Source: CALFCX01 sp041650595 (GTDB lineage Bacteria > Margulisbacteria > WOR-1 > JAKLHX01). Taken from it: 64,000 nucleotides of DNA. Location of the stretch: positions 15,842 to 79,841 of the forward strand of contig JBAZKW010000008.1 in NCBI GenBank assembly GCA_041650595.1, read 5' to 3'. Below, in pieces: positions 27,018-34,511 of this stretch; the first letter of the stretch is position 1; every line of letters begins with the position of its first letter. Made by a program: the position numbers and the translations under genes. Under the pieces are notes generated by a model that did not search any database, had not been told where the DNA came from, and worked only from the letters and a program-made list of their open reading frames with translations.

Positions 27018-27046
27018 TTGAATTCCCCCAATCTAAGTGATATTCT
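27018..27046 (+). promoter_or_regulatory. ycaO-like gene promoter, leaderless
   Basis: TTGAAT (27018-27023), 17 bp, TATTCT (27041-27046), then 7 bp to the ATG at 27054. The TTG of the -35 hexamer is in frame and could be mistaken for a start codon. Confidence 0.6.
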
Positions 27047-27053
27047 TTATCCC

Positions 27054-28274
27054 ATGATCTTACATCCGTCCCCCAAACAGTACGTTTTTGACCAGTCCAA
27101 GGCTGCTGTTCCGGTGGACACCGTGGAAAAGGCGTTTGCTGCTTTAAAAAAACTGCCCAAGCTGGAAGGCATAAGCATTGCCGAAGAGATATCGGAAATC
27201 CCTTCCTATCTGCATACGGTTGTCTCGAGAGAAGGACTGGATACCTGCGGCAAGGGCTTAACGCCCGAACAATCGAGGGCAAGCGCCATAATGGAATATT
27301 GCGAGAGATATTCGTGGATGAATTTTGACATGAAAGGCTATAACGGTTATACAGAAGCTTCTTACGAAGAAATAGTAAAAACAAAGGTCCGTACGGTAAA
27401 AGAGGACTATTTTCTCTGCAATTTTGTCGGGATACCGGATAAAAATGCGCTTCTCAAAAAAATAAAGAAGATCCCGCTGAAGTGGATAAAAGGATTTTCC
27501 CTTACACACGGCGGAGATTTTTATTATCCGATAAGATGGCACAACCATATTTTTGGCTCGAACGGGCTTGCGGCAGGCAATACTATGGAAGAGGCGCTCA
27601 CACAGGCCATTTCCGAAGTAATAGAGCGCGAGAACGTTTACAGGTTTGTGGTAGAAAAAGAGCTTGCGGATGACATTGATCTGTCTTCTATAAAACATCC
27701 GGCTGTTGCAAAAACGCTGGAAGAGGCCGCTGCAGCGGGCATAGAGATCATATTAAAGGACGTAACATTTGGCCTTGGAGTCCCTTCGTTTATCGCATAC
27801 GGTACGAATTCAAGATACAAGGACACCCTTTTACACAAAGGCGTAGGCCACGGTACCTACCCGGGACCGGAGCAGGCCGTGGCGCGAGCTCTTGCGGAAT
27901 ATTTTCAGGCATTTGCGCTTCTTAATGATGATATAAAAAAACGCGGGCTGGACCTTACGGCCGAGCCGAACAAACATTACGGATTTTTGGTAACTTATCC
28001 GCACGATATTTTTTACAAATTTGCCAGAAAAAAACCTCTTAGCGAGGTAAAGAACCTGTCCAAAGACGATTTTAAAGATGAAGTGGAGATGCTGGTAAGT
28101 ATTCTGGCAAAAAAGGGCTATGAGACCGTAGTCATAAACAAAATCCATCCGGAGCTCGGAATACCTGTTGTAAGAGTGTTTGTACCGGGCCTTCGAAGCG
28201 TTATAGTATCTGAAGTCTATGATCCGCAGATCTTTATTCTCGCGGCTCAAAAAGAAGCAATGACGGGAGAATAA
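27054..28274 (+). CDS. YcaO-domain protein
   Basis: 406 residues of the YcaO superfamily, ATP-dependent enzymes that activate amide backbones (azoline or thioamide formation). The ATP-site helices SRASAIMEYCERYSW (~80) and EEALTQAISEVIERENVYRF (~180) carry the conserved Glu residues. A Pro-rich C-terminus, typical of azoline-forming members, is absent. No precursor peptide, dehydrogenase or TfuA lies nearby, so it may act in protein or tRNA modification instead of making a natural product. The ATG at 27054 sits 7 bp after a -10 box with no Shine-Dalgarno sequence. Confidence 0.85.
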   Translation: MILHPSPKQYVFDQSKAAVPVDTVEKAFAALKKLPKLEGISIAEEISEIPSYLHTVVSREGLDTCGKGLTPEQSRASAIMEYCERYSWMNFDMKGYNGYTEASYEEIVKTKVRTVKEDYFLCNFVGIPDKNALLKKIKKIPLKWIKGFSLTHGGDFYYPIRWHNHIFGSNGLAAGNTMEEALTQAISEVIERENVYRFVVEKELADDIDLSSIKHPAVAKTLEEAAAAGIEIILKDVTFGLGVPSFIAYGTNSRYKDTLLHKGVGHGTYPGPEQAVARALAEYFQAFALLNDDIKKRGLDLTAEPNKHYGFLVTYPHDIFYKFARKKPLSEVKNLSKDDFKDEVEMLVSILAKKGYETVVINKIHPELGIPVVRVFVPGLRSVIVSEVYDPQIFILAAQKEAMTGE

Positions 28275-28290
28275 CCTCTCTTTCTTAGAA

Positions 28291-28320
28291 TTGCAAGAAA
28301 CATATATTTTATGTTATGCT
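28291..28320 (+). promoter_or_regulatory. Transketolase operon promoter with extended -10
   Basis: TTGCAA (28291-28296), 18 bp, extended -10 TGTTATGCT (28312-28320). The predicted start is close to the ATG at 28331, 10 bp beyond the box. This argues against the ATG at 28316, which overlaps the -10 box. Confidence 0.5.
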
Positions 28321-28330
28321 AATAAAACAA

Positions 28331-29170
28331 ATGGTATCACGTGAAAAGCTCACTGAGATCAAGGAAAAAGCCAGGCAGGTGCGGCTTGATATTATAGAGA
28401 TGTTGGGCGGGTGCGGTTCCGGACATCCCGGCGGCTCTCTGTCCGTCGCGGATATTTTGGCTTCGCTCTATTTCTATAAAATGAAAGTGGATCCTAAACA
28501 GCCGGCTTGGGAAGACCGTGACAGGTTTGTACTCTCAAAAGGCCATGCCGCGCCGGCACTTTATTCCGTGCTTTCTATTGCGGGTTTTTTTTCAAGGGAT
28601 TATCTTAAAACATTGAGGCAGATAGGTTCGTCATTACAGGGACACCCCGACAAAACCAGCCTTGCCGGAATAGATATGTCGACAGGATCTCTCGGACAGG
28701 GACTTTCCATAGCAAACGGAATGGCGCTTGCCGCCCGCATGGACAACAAAAAATACCGCGTCTATTGCGTGATAGGCGACGGCGAATCGCAGGAAGGGCA
28801 GATCTGGGAGGCAGCGATGTCCGCCGGCCATTATAAGCTGGACAATCTCACTCTTATACTTGACCACAACAAGCTCCAGATAGACGGAAGGGTAGAAGAC
28901 ATCAAAGGTATTGCTCCTGTAGCCGATAAATGGAAAGCTTTTCGATGGAATGTGATAGACAAAGTTGACGGCCACAATATAGAACAACTGATAAGCGCTC
29001 TGGACAAGGCCGAGTCGTGTAAAGGAAAACCTTCAATAATAATAGCCGATACCGTAAAAGGCAAAGGGGTTTCCTTTATGGAGGACAACGTAGATTTTCA
29101 CGGAAAAGCTCCCAACAAAGATGAGACAGGAAAAGCGCTCGGTGAGATAAGGAGCTGCAGTTGTGAATAG
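28331..29170 (+). CDS. tkt: Transketolase, N-terminal subunit
   Basis: Thiamine-diphosphate-binding half of a split transketolase, about 279 residues. Motifs: GSGHPGGSLSVADILASLYF, LSKGHAAPALYS, GSLGQGLSIANGMAL, and the ThDP motif GDGESQEGQIWEAAMSAGHYKLDNLTLILDHNKLQ, here cited as GDGESQEG...DNL...N. The next gene encodes the matching C-terminal half and overlaps by 8 bp. Function is in the non-oxidative pentose phosphate route for ribose and aromatic precursors. A single-chain transketolase is about 650 residues; two-gene forms are common in archaea and several bacterial phyla. Confidence 0.94.
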   Translation: MVSREKLTEIKEKARQVRLDIIEMLGGCGSGHPGGSLSVADILASLYFYKMKVDPKQPAWEDRDRFVLSKGHAAPALYSVLSIAGFFSRDYLKTLRQIGSSLQGHPDKTSLAGIDMSTGSLGQGLSIANGMALAARMDNKKYRVYCVIGDGESQEGQIWEAAMSAGHYKLDNLTLILDHNKLQIDGRVEDIKGIAPVADKWKAFRWNVIDKVDGHNIEQLISALDKAESCKGKPSIIIADTVKGKGVSFMEDNVDFHGKAPNKDETGKALGEIRSCSCE

Positions 29171-30119
29171 TGCAAGATTAGAAGCAACTCGTGATGCATA
29201 CGGAAAGGCGCTAGTCGATCTTGGCAAAGACAACAAAGATGTCGTTGTGCTGGACGCGGACCTTTCATGTTCCACAAAGACATCTACATTCCGCAAGGTT
29301 TTTCCTGAAAGGTTCATCAACTGCGGGGTAGCCGAACAGGACATGATATGTACCGCTGCAGGGCTTGCGGCTTCCGGAAAAATAGCTTTCGCGTCCACTT
29401 TTGCTGTATTCGGTTCCGGCAGAGCCTGGGACCAGGTAAGGATATCAGTCGCCTATCCGAGATTGAACGTAAAGATCGTAGTCACACATGGAGGGATCAC
29501 TGTAGGCGAGGACGGGGCCACGCATCAAGCGCTGGAAGATATAGCAATAATGAGAGCTTTGCCTAATATGACCATTATCGTTCCGGCGGATTCTGTTGAG
29601 ACTTACAAAACAATAAAAGCGGTGGCGGCTTTTCATGGGCCATCTTATGTGAGGCTCGGGAGGTCCGCAGTGCCGGTAATATCCGATTCTGTGGACCAGG
29701 ACTTTATTATCGGTAAAAGCGTGTTGTATAGAGAGGGGATAGATGTCGCGATAATAGCCTGCGGAATAATGGTGGCAAAAGCTATCGATGCCTCCGAAGA
29801 ACTCGCCAAAGAAGGGATCTCTGCAAGGGTCATAAATATGCATACCATAAAACCCATGGACAAAACAGCAGTTATAAAAGCTGCCAAAGAAACAGGTGCT
29901 ATAGTAACCGCCGAAGAACATTCCGTGATCGGAGGGCTCGGGAGCGCTGTCAGCGAGATAGTATGCGAAGAATTTCCCGTGCCGGTAATAAAGATCGCTG
30001 TGGAAGATACGTTTGCCGAATCCGGCAAGCCGGACGATCTACTTGAAAAATACGGGCTCACCGCCAAAGATATTGTTGCCGCGGCAAAAAGAGCCCTTTT
30101 ACTTAAGAATAAAAAATGA
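29163..30119 (+). CDS. tkt: Transketolase, C-terminal subunit
   Basis: 318 residues with a GTG start overlapping the N-terminal subunit. It holds the pyrimidine-binding domain (FINCGVAEQDMICTAAGLA with the catalytic Glu, HGGITVGEDGATHQALEDIA) and the C-terminal transketolase domain (AEEHSVIGGLGSAVSE). 1-Deoxyxylulose-5-phosphate synthase is excluded because it is a single chain of about 620 residues. The stop overlaps the next start in ATGA. Confidence 0.94.
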   Translation: MNSARLEATRDAYGKALVDLGKDNKDVVVLDADLSCSTKTSTFRKVFPERFINCGVAEQDMICTAAGLAASGKIAFASTFAVFGSGRAWDQVRISVAYPRLNVKIVVTHGGITVGEDGATHQALEDIAIMRALPNMTIIVPADSVETYKTIKAVAAFHGPSYVRLGRSAVPVISDSVDQDFIIGKSVLYREGIDVAIIACGIMVAKAIDASEELAKEGISARVINMHTIKPMDKTAVIKAAKETGAIVTAEEHSVIGGLGSAVSEIVCEEFPVPVIKIAVEDTFAESGKPDDLLEKYGLTAKDIVAAAKRALLLKNKK

Positions 30120-30589
30120 ACGAAGATAAAAAACGCGTTTCATGGGACGCATATTTTATGGAGATAACAAGAGTTATCGCCAAGCGGTCCACGTGCCTGA
30201 AAAGGAATGTCGGGGCAGTGATCGTCAGGGACAAAAGGGTCCTTTCCACCGGTTACAACGGCGCTCCCAAAGGGCTGGCTCATTGTGAGATCGTCGGCTG
30301 CATAAGAAAAGAGATGAATATCCCTTCGGGCCAGCGCCACGAGCTGTGCCGCGGACTTCACGCGGAACAGAATGCCATAATCCAGGCCGCATGGCATGGG
30401 GTCAAAATAGAAGGTTCTACCCTATATTGCACGCATCAGCCGTGCGTAATATGTGTTAAGATGATGATCAACGCGGGGATTAAACGGGTCGTCTTTGAAG
30501 GCGATTATCCGGATGACCTGGCCTCAAATATGCTTATAGAATCCGGGCTGGAGATATGCAAGTTCAACGAACAAGATCAGCAAGGATAA
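30116..30589 (+). CDS. Deoxycytidylate deaminase family protein
   Basis: 157 residues, zinc-dependent deaminase of the ComEB/dCMP deaminase family that makes dUMP for thymidylate synthesis. Catalytic HAEQNAI and zinc-site PCVICVKMM are present; an extra Cys/His patch (HCEIVGCIRKE...HELCRGLHAE) fits the second zinc of this family. The N-terminus SWDAYFMEITRVIAKRSTC is typical. It is coupled to the transketolase gene by a 4-bp overlap. Confidence 0.92.
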   Translation: MNEDKKRVSWDAYFMEITRVIAKRSTCLKRNVGAVIVRDKRVLSTGYNGAPKGLAHCEIVGCIRKEMNIPSGQRHELCRGLHAEQNAIIQAAWHGVKIEGSTLYCTHQPCVICVKMMINAGIKRVVFEGDYPDDLASNMLIESGLEICKFNEQDQQG

Positions 30590-30592
30590 AAA

Positions 30593-31435
30593 ATGGCGGC
30601 ACAAAAAATAGGTTATTTAGGTCCCAAAGGTACTTTTTCATACGAAGCCGCAAAAATGTACGCGAAAAAGATTGACGGAGCCGAGCTGGTGGCATATTCC
30701 ACATTGCATGACATCCTTTTTTCCGTGGACAGGGAAGATATCGAAAAGGGAATAGTCCCGGTTGAAAATTCCATCGAAGGCACCATTGGCGTGGTCCAGG
30801 ATATGCTCGTAAAAGAAGTGGACCTTAAGATCTGCGGCGAATTGGTCCTGCCGGTAAGTGAATCTCTGATATGCAAAAATAAGATAAAATTAACGGATAT
30901 AAGCGAGATACACTCCCATCCTCAGCCGCTGGAGCAGTGCAGGGGATGGTTGAGAAAAAATATCCCTCAGGCAAGACTGATCCCTGCTCCAAGCACAGCC
31001 GAAGCCGCAAAAATAATTTCAGAATCAGACGATGACATGCTCTGCGCCATAGGTCCGGCGGGACTTTCCGAAATGTACGGCTTGCAGATAATTGAAAAGG
31101 ATATTACCGATTATCACGACAACACCACCAGGTTTATCATCCTGTCAAAAACAGATAGCAAACCTACGGGAGAAGATAAAACTTCGATAGTCTTTTCTAT
31201 TCTTGCGGACCGGCCAGGTGGCTTGTATTCGATCCTCGGGGAATTTTCTTCCCGCGGCATAAATCTTACCAAAATAGAATCCCGGCCTTCAAAAAAAGCG
31301 CTCGGAGATTATTTCTTTTTCGTGGACATGGATGGGCACAGGACCGACAAAGACGTCGCGCAGGCGCTGTCCGATATTGTCAACAAAGTCGCTTTTATCA
31401 AGATACTCGGTTCCTATCCGAAAGGAGCGATATAA
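30593..31435 (+). CDS. pheA: Prephenate dehydratase
   Basis: Makes phenylpyruvate from prephenate. The 280-residue protein has the PDT catalytic domain (YLGPKGTFSYEAA; VPVENSIEGTIG; SHPQPLEQCRGWL; NTTRFIILS with the Thr-Arg-Phe motif) and a C-terminal ACT regulatory domain (DRPGGLYSILGEFSSRGINLTKIESRP), suggesting phenylalanine feedback. It is a stand-alone enzyme without chorismate mutase. It starts 3 bp after the deaminase gene. Confidence 0.95.
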   Translation: MAAQKIGYLGPKGTFSYEAAKMYAKKIDGAELVAYSTLHDILFSVDREDIEKGIVPVENSIEGTIGVVQDMLVKEVDLKICGELVLPVSESLICKNKIKLTDISEIHSHPQPLEQCRGWLRKNIPQARLIPAPSTAEAAKIISESDDDMLCAIGPAGLSEMYGLQIIEKDITDYHDNTTRFIILSKTDSKPTGEDKTSIVFSILADRPGGLYSILGEFSSRGINLTKIESRPSKKALGDYFFFVDMDGHRTDKDVAQALSDIVNKVAFIKILGSYPKGAI

Positions 31436-31436
31436 T

Positions 31437-31742
31437 ATGGCAGACAGAAAAGATTCCTTTTTCGGAGGGCTGCTCATCGGCTCGATCATCGGCGGGGCGG
31501 CCGCGTTCCTTTTGACCCCTTTTACAGGCGACGAGGCCAGAAAAAAACTGAAAGAAAAGATCGGCGAATTCAAAGAAGGAGATCCCGAAAGGACCGAAAA
31601 AATCAAGGCTTCGGGACAGGAAGTGATAAGCAACACGATAGCTTCCATAGAAGAAGGAATACAAAAGATCGCTTTGGCGATTGACGAGGCCAAAAAAGCG
31701 TCAGATGAAAAAAGGCAGGAGCTGGAAGGAGAAAATAAATGA
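31437..31742 (+). CDS. YtxH-family membrane protein
   Basis: 101 residues from an ATG preceded by AAAGGAG inside the end of pheA. One membrane helix (GGLLIGSIIGGAAAFLLTP, ~9-27) is followed by a charged amphipathic helix with Glu/Lys repeats. YtxH-type proteins are general-stress envelope proteins of unknown mechanism. It forms a three-gene unit with the DUF948 gene and a second small YtxH gene through overlapping starts and stops. Confidence 0.85.
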   Translation: MADRKDSFFGGLLIGSIIGGAAAFLLTPFTGDEARKKLKEKIGEFKEGDPERTEKIKASGQEVISNTIASIEEGIQKIALAIDEAKKASDEKRQELEGENK

Positions 31743-32137
31743 ACCTAAATCTTGTAGCCTCTGTCAGTCTGATCGCTTTGACGATCGGCCTGCTGGTCGT
31801 CCTTTGGTATTTGATCTCGATACTTGCCAATATCCGGAGGATACTCAAGCCGATAGACCGCATGACGACCGAACTTGAAAAAGAGTTCAAGCCGCTGTTG
31901 AACGACATGTCGGGCATCACCAGTTCTCTGAGAAATTTCCTGTCAAGGTTTGACAGGATCACGGGGCTGATCTTCGGCAAGGCCGATCTTATGGCGCAGG
32001 GCGCCGAAAAGGTCTCATCATATTTACAGAAATTCATCAGCAACCCGAAAGTGGAGATCGAGTCGATCGGAGCCGGAATTAAGAAAGCGTTTGATGTATT
32101 ATTAGGCAGAAAGGAGAACAAAGATGGGCAGGTTTAA
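31739..32137 (+). CDS. DUF948-like membrane protein
   Basis: 132 residues. An N-terminal membrane helix (~5-29) is followed by a long helical cytoplasmic or periplasmic part starting NIRRILKPIDRMTTELEKEFKP, as in DUF948 proteins, which usually neighbour YtxH genes. Overlaps its neighbours by 4 and 14 bp. Function unknown; coupling suggests a complex with the YtxH proteins. Confidence 0.8.
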   Translation: MNLNLVASVSLIALTIGLLVVLWYLISILANIRRILKPIDRMTTELEKEFKPLLNDMSGITSSLRNFLSRFDRITGLIFGKADLMAQGAEKVSSYLQKFISNPKVEIESIGAGIKKAFDVLLGRKENKDGQV

Positions 32138-32354
32138 AGGTTTCTTGACCGGAGGGATACTTGGAATGATAGCGGGAGTGCTTCTGGCGCCGAAAAAAGG
32201 GGAGGAGACGAGGCAGCAGCTCAAGGAAGAGAGCGATAAGCTTTCTGAAAAGGCAAAACCCATAATCGAGCAGGCCAAACCGATCTTTGATCAGGCAAAG
32301 GCAAAAGCCTCCGAGATCATCGGAAAAACCAAGGATCTACTTAACAAGAATTAA
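32124..32354 (+). CDS. Second small YtxH-family protein
   Basis: 76 residues: a Gly-rich membrane helix (GFLTGGILGMIAGVLLAPKKGEE) and an amphipathic Lys/Glu/Ala helix with KPIIEQAKPIFDQAKAKA repeats. AGAAAGGAG precedes the start. The stop codon overlaps the next ATG by one base (TAATG). Confidence 0.82.
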   Translation: MGRFKGFLTGGILGMIAGVLLAPKKGEETRQQLKEESDKLSEKAKPIIEQAKPIFDQAKAKASEIIGKTKDLLNKN

Positions 32355-33502
32355 TGGCCACTCTTGGGCTAGCGGTAGATATAGGCACGAGCAATCTTGC
32401 CTCTTATATCGTCGATCTCGACAAGCCCAAAGACCGCTTTTATCTATCGATCAAGAACAGCCAGTCAAAACACGGCGCTGATGTCATTACGCGCCTCACT
32501 TTTGCTTCGGATAAGAAGAACGCGCGCATTCTTCAACAACTTCTTGTAAACGATCTAAATAATCTGATCTATGCTTTATGCAAAAAGATAAGTATCAACA
32601 GGAAAAGATTGGGCCGGATCGTTGTCTCCGGAAATCCAATAATGTTGCACTTCCTTTTGGGTCTCAATGTCGACGGGTTCAAAACTTATCCGTACAGGTC
32701 AGAGATCAAAGGAATTGTTGAGATCTCAGCCGAAAAGATAGGTATAGCATCGTCCAAACAGGCAAAACTTATAGTTTTGCCTGTGATCTCTCCATATATA
32801 GGTTCAGATGTAACGGCAGGAATACTATATTGCGGCATGAACAAGACTTCATCAAAAAAGATATTGATAGACCTTGGGACTAACGCGGAGATGGTGATAG
32901 GCAACAAAGACAATATGTTCGCGACATCAGCAGCTGCCGGCCCGGCTTTTAAAGGAAAAGATATCGTTCTTGGCTCTCATATGATATCAGCTGTAGCAAA
33001 AATGCTGAGGGGCGGGGAGATAGATAAGAACGGGAAGACCATGGATGCCGTCATTGCGAGGAGCTTAGCGACGAAGCAATCTCCTCCGTCTATGGGATTG
33101 CTTCGCCCCGATCGGATCGGGTCTCGCAATGACTGTCACGAAAGGGTCTCCCAACAAGACATCCGCAGCTTCCAGCTTGCAAAGGGCGCGATTAACGCCG
33201 CGATAGAGATATTGCTGCAAAAATCCGGATATTCCGTTTCCGATATCAACAAAATATTGCTTGCAGGTCTATTTGGAGAAAAAATAGATATTCAGGACGC
33301 GATCGATACCGGTCTCATTCCTAAAGTCCAGAAAACTAAGGTTCGCAGTATAGGCAACAGCTCTCTCGAAGGCACAAAAATGGTATTACTAAAACCCGAG
33401 CTCCTTGCCGAAGCGGAAAATATTGCAAAAAGCGTTGTTCCAGTCGAACTTTCGATGGAAAAGGACTATCAGGAGAGATTTGTGAAAAATATGCTCTTTT
33501 AG
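32354..33502 (+). CDS. ASKHA ATPase-like protein (DUF4445/RACo C-terminal type) with repeat insertion
   Basis: 382 residues. The ASKHA fold shows phosphate 1 LGLAVDIGTSNL (~4-15), phosphate 2 KILIDLGTNAEMVIG (~170) and ATSAAAGPAFKG, then SVSDINKILLAGLFGEKID near the C-terminus. This matches the ATP-binding part of corrinoid-protein reductive activators (RACo), but the [2Fe-2S] ferredoxin domain normally found N-terminally is missing. Residues ~233-260 are encoded by an in-frame 84-bp mobile repeat. Whether the insertion is tolerated is unknown. No corrinoid enzyme is nearby. Confidence 0.82.
   Translation: MATLGLAVDIGTSNLASYIVDLDKPKDRFYLSIKNSQSKHGADVITRLTFASDKKNARILQQLLVNDLNNLIYALCKKISINRKRLGRIVVSGNPIMLHFLLGLNVDGFKTYPYRSEIKGIVEISAEKIGIASSKQAKLIVLPVISPYIGSDVTAGILYCGMNKTSSKKILIDLGTNAEMVIGNKDNMFATSAAAGPAFKGKDIVLGSHMISAVAKMLRGGEIDKNGKTMDAVIARSLATKQSPPSMGLLRPDRIGSRNDCHERVSQQDIRSFQLAKGAINAAIEILLQKSGYSVSDINKILLAGLFGEKIDIQDAIDTGLIPKVQKTKVRSIGNSSLEGTKMVLLKPELLAEAENIAKSVVPVELSMEKDYQERFVKNMLF
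33050..33133. repeat. 84-bp palindromic repeat (GTCATTGCGAG family) inside ASKHA gene
   Basis: Perfect 11-bp terminal inverted repeats GTCATTGCGAG / CTCGCAATGAC, and an inner inverted pair CGAAGCAAT / ATTGCTTCG. It is 28 codons long and in frame, flanked by the expected coding sequence. Related copies lie at 49556-49647 and 54905-54988. Confidence 0.9.
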
Positions 33503-34395
33503 AACACTCCAGTATTCCGATTCAAAATGCGTTCAAATCCGATAAAATATTCGGGACTACATTGTTCTTCATTCCGATGTCTGCGAGCGAGATTATTAAG
33601 CTTCCCCCATTTTTCGGAGCCGATCGTCATTTCAATGCCATTTTCGAACCCGCGAAAATATGCATCCAAGAAATTTCCCTCACCGACAAGATCATAAATC
33701 AATTTTGCTGCTTTGACTTCATACATGTATGAAACCGGTCTAACAACATCGTTTCCGAACGGCGCGGTCAGCACATTCAATAGTTCGGTAAAACCTTCCT
33801 CTATCGCTCTTTCTCTGAATCCAAAGGAATTTGCGTGCAACCACTCGTGCTTGATTGCGTGTTTGAAATATATGGACGGAAAAGTATGCGGAATAAAAAT
33901 GGTGTTGGCGGGCGAAAAAAAATACGGTTTACTAAGGAACCCTGGAATGATCGGATGCGGGTTGCCTGACATCAAAACAACATCCGGTTCATTGTAATCA
34001 TAACCCTTGCCGACAACAAAGGACCGCACTGATGCCCGCGTCCAACTGATTGCCGTTTTTTCCTGATCATTAGGGTCCCGGCGATTATTTATTGCGACTT
34101 GCGCACTTTCAATCAAACTTCTCAACCCTTTCCTGAGATCACCTTCAGAAATATCAGGGCGGACAATTAATGCCGTAGCCAGAAGATTTAGATCTCTGTT
34201 CATAATAGGCCGCAGTCCGATATTCATGTGGGAATGTGCTACCGCCCGGACAGAGTCATAAATACCCCTGACGATTTTTCTTGACTCTTCAACTGAGCGC
34301 GCAGGCGCGTCTCTTCTCCTGCTCTTCCCAAAGGATTCTCTATGCAGCATCATTTGAACCCGCAGTCCAGTCACAATCCGATTAACATCAAGCAT
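33499..34395 (-). CDS. Putative gluzincin-like metalloprotease (class B promoter)
   Basis: 298 residues from the ATG at 34395. The N-terminus (MLDVNRIVTGLRVQMMLHRE) is Arg-rich and hydrophobic without a Sec signal. KHEWLHANSFGFRERAIEEGFTELL (~186-210) gives a zinc HExxH and a downstream Glu in EEGFTE that could be the third ligand. No known family was recognised beyond this. It has a class B promoter and converges on the ASKHA gene with a 4-bp stop overlap. Substrate and location are unknown. Confidence 0.75.
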   Translation of the reverse strand: MLDVNRIVTGLRVQMMLHRESFGKSRRRDAPARSVEESRKIVRGIYDSVRAVAHSHMNIGLRPIMNRDLNLLATALIVRPDISEGDLRKGLRSLIESAQVAINNRRDPNDQEKTAISWTRASVRSFVVGKGYDYNEPDVVLMSGNPHPIIPGFLSKPYFFSPANTIFIPHTFPSIYFKHAIKHEWLHANSFGFRERAIEEGFTELLNVLTAPFGNDVVRPVSYMYEVKAAKLIYDLVGEGNFLDAYFRGFENGIEMTIGSEKWGKLNNLARRHRNEEQCSPEYFIGFERILNRNTGVF

Positions 34396-34459
34396 AATTA
34401 TTGCCACTCCTGGACGTCAAATCGTCTCAATTTCCACTAGCGTCGCACTCTATCAATTA

Positions 34460-34489
34460 ATTTATCGAAAAAAACTTTCTTGAATTTCA
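34460..34489 (-). promoter_or_regulatory. Class B sigma-28-like promoter of the metalloprotease gene
   Basis: Leftward TGAAATTC (34489-34482), 14 bp, CGATAAAT (34467-34460), 64 bp before the ATG. It lies directly beside the divergent argS -10 box (34494-34502). Confidence 0.6.
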
Positions 34490-34493
34490 CTTA

Positions 34494-34502
34494 TGTTATA
34501 AT
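34494..34502 (+). promoter_or_regulatory. argS extended -10 promoter
   Basis: TGTTATAAT, a perfect extended -10, ends 9 bp before the argS ATG. No good -35 is seen. The predicted transcript has at most a few leader bases. Confidence 0.6.
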
Positions 34503-34511
34503 TCGAGTAAC

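Noticed and set aside
28316..28330. ATG at 28316 as transketolase start
   Set aside because: It overlaps the extended -10 box; the ATG at 28331 fits the predicted transcript start.
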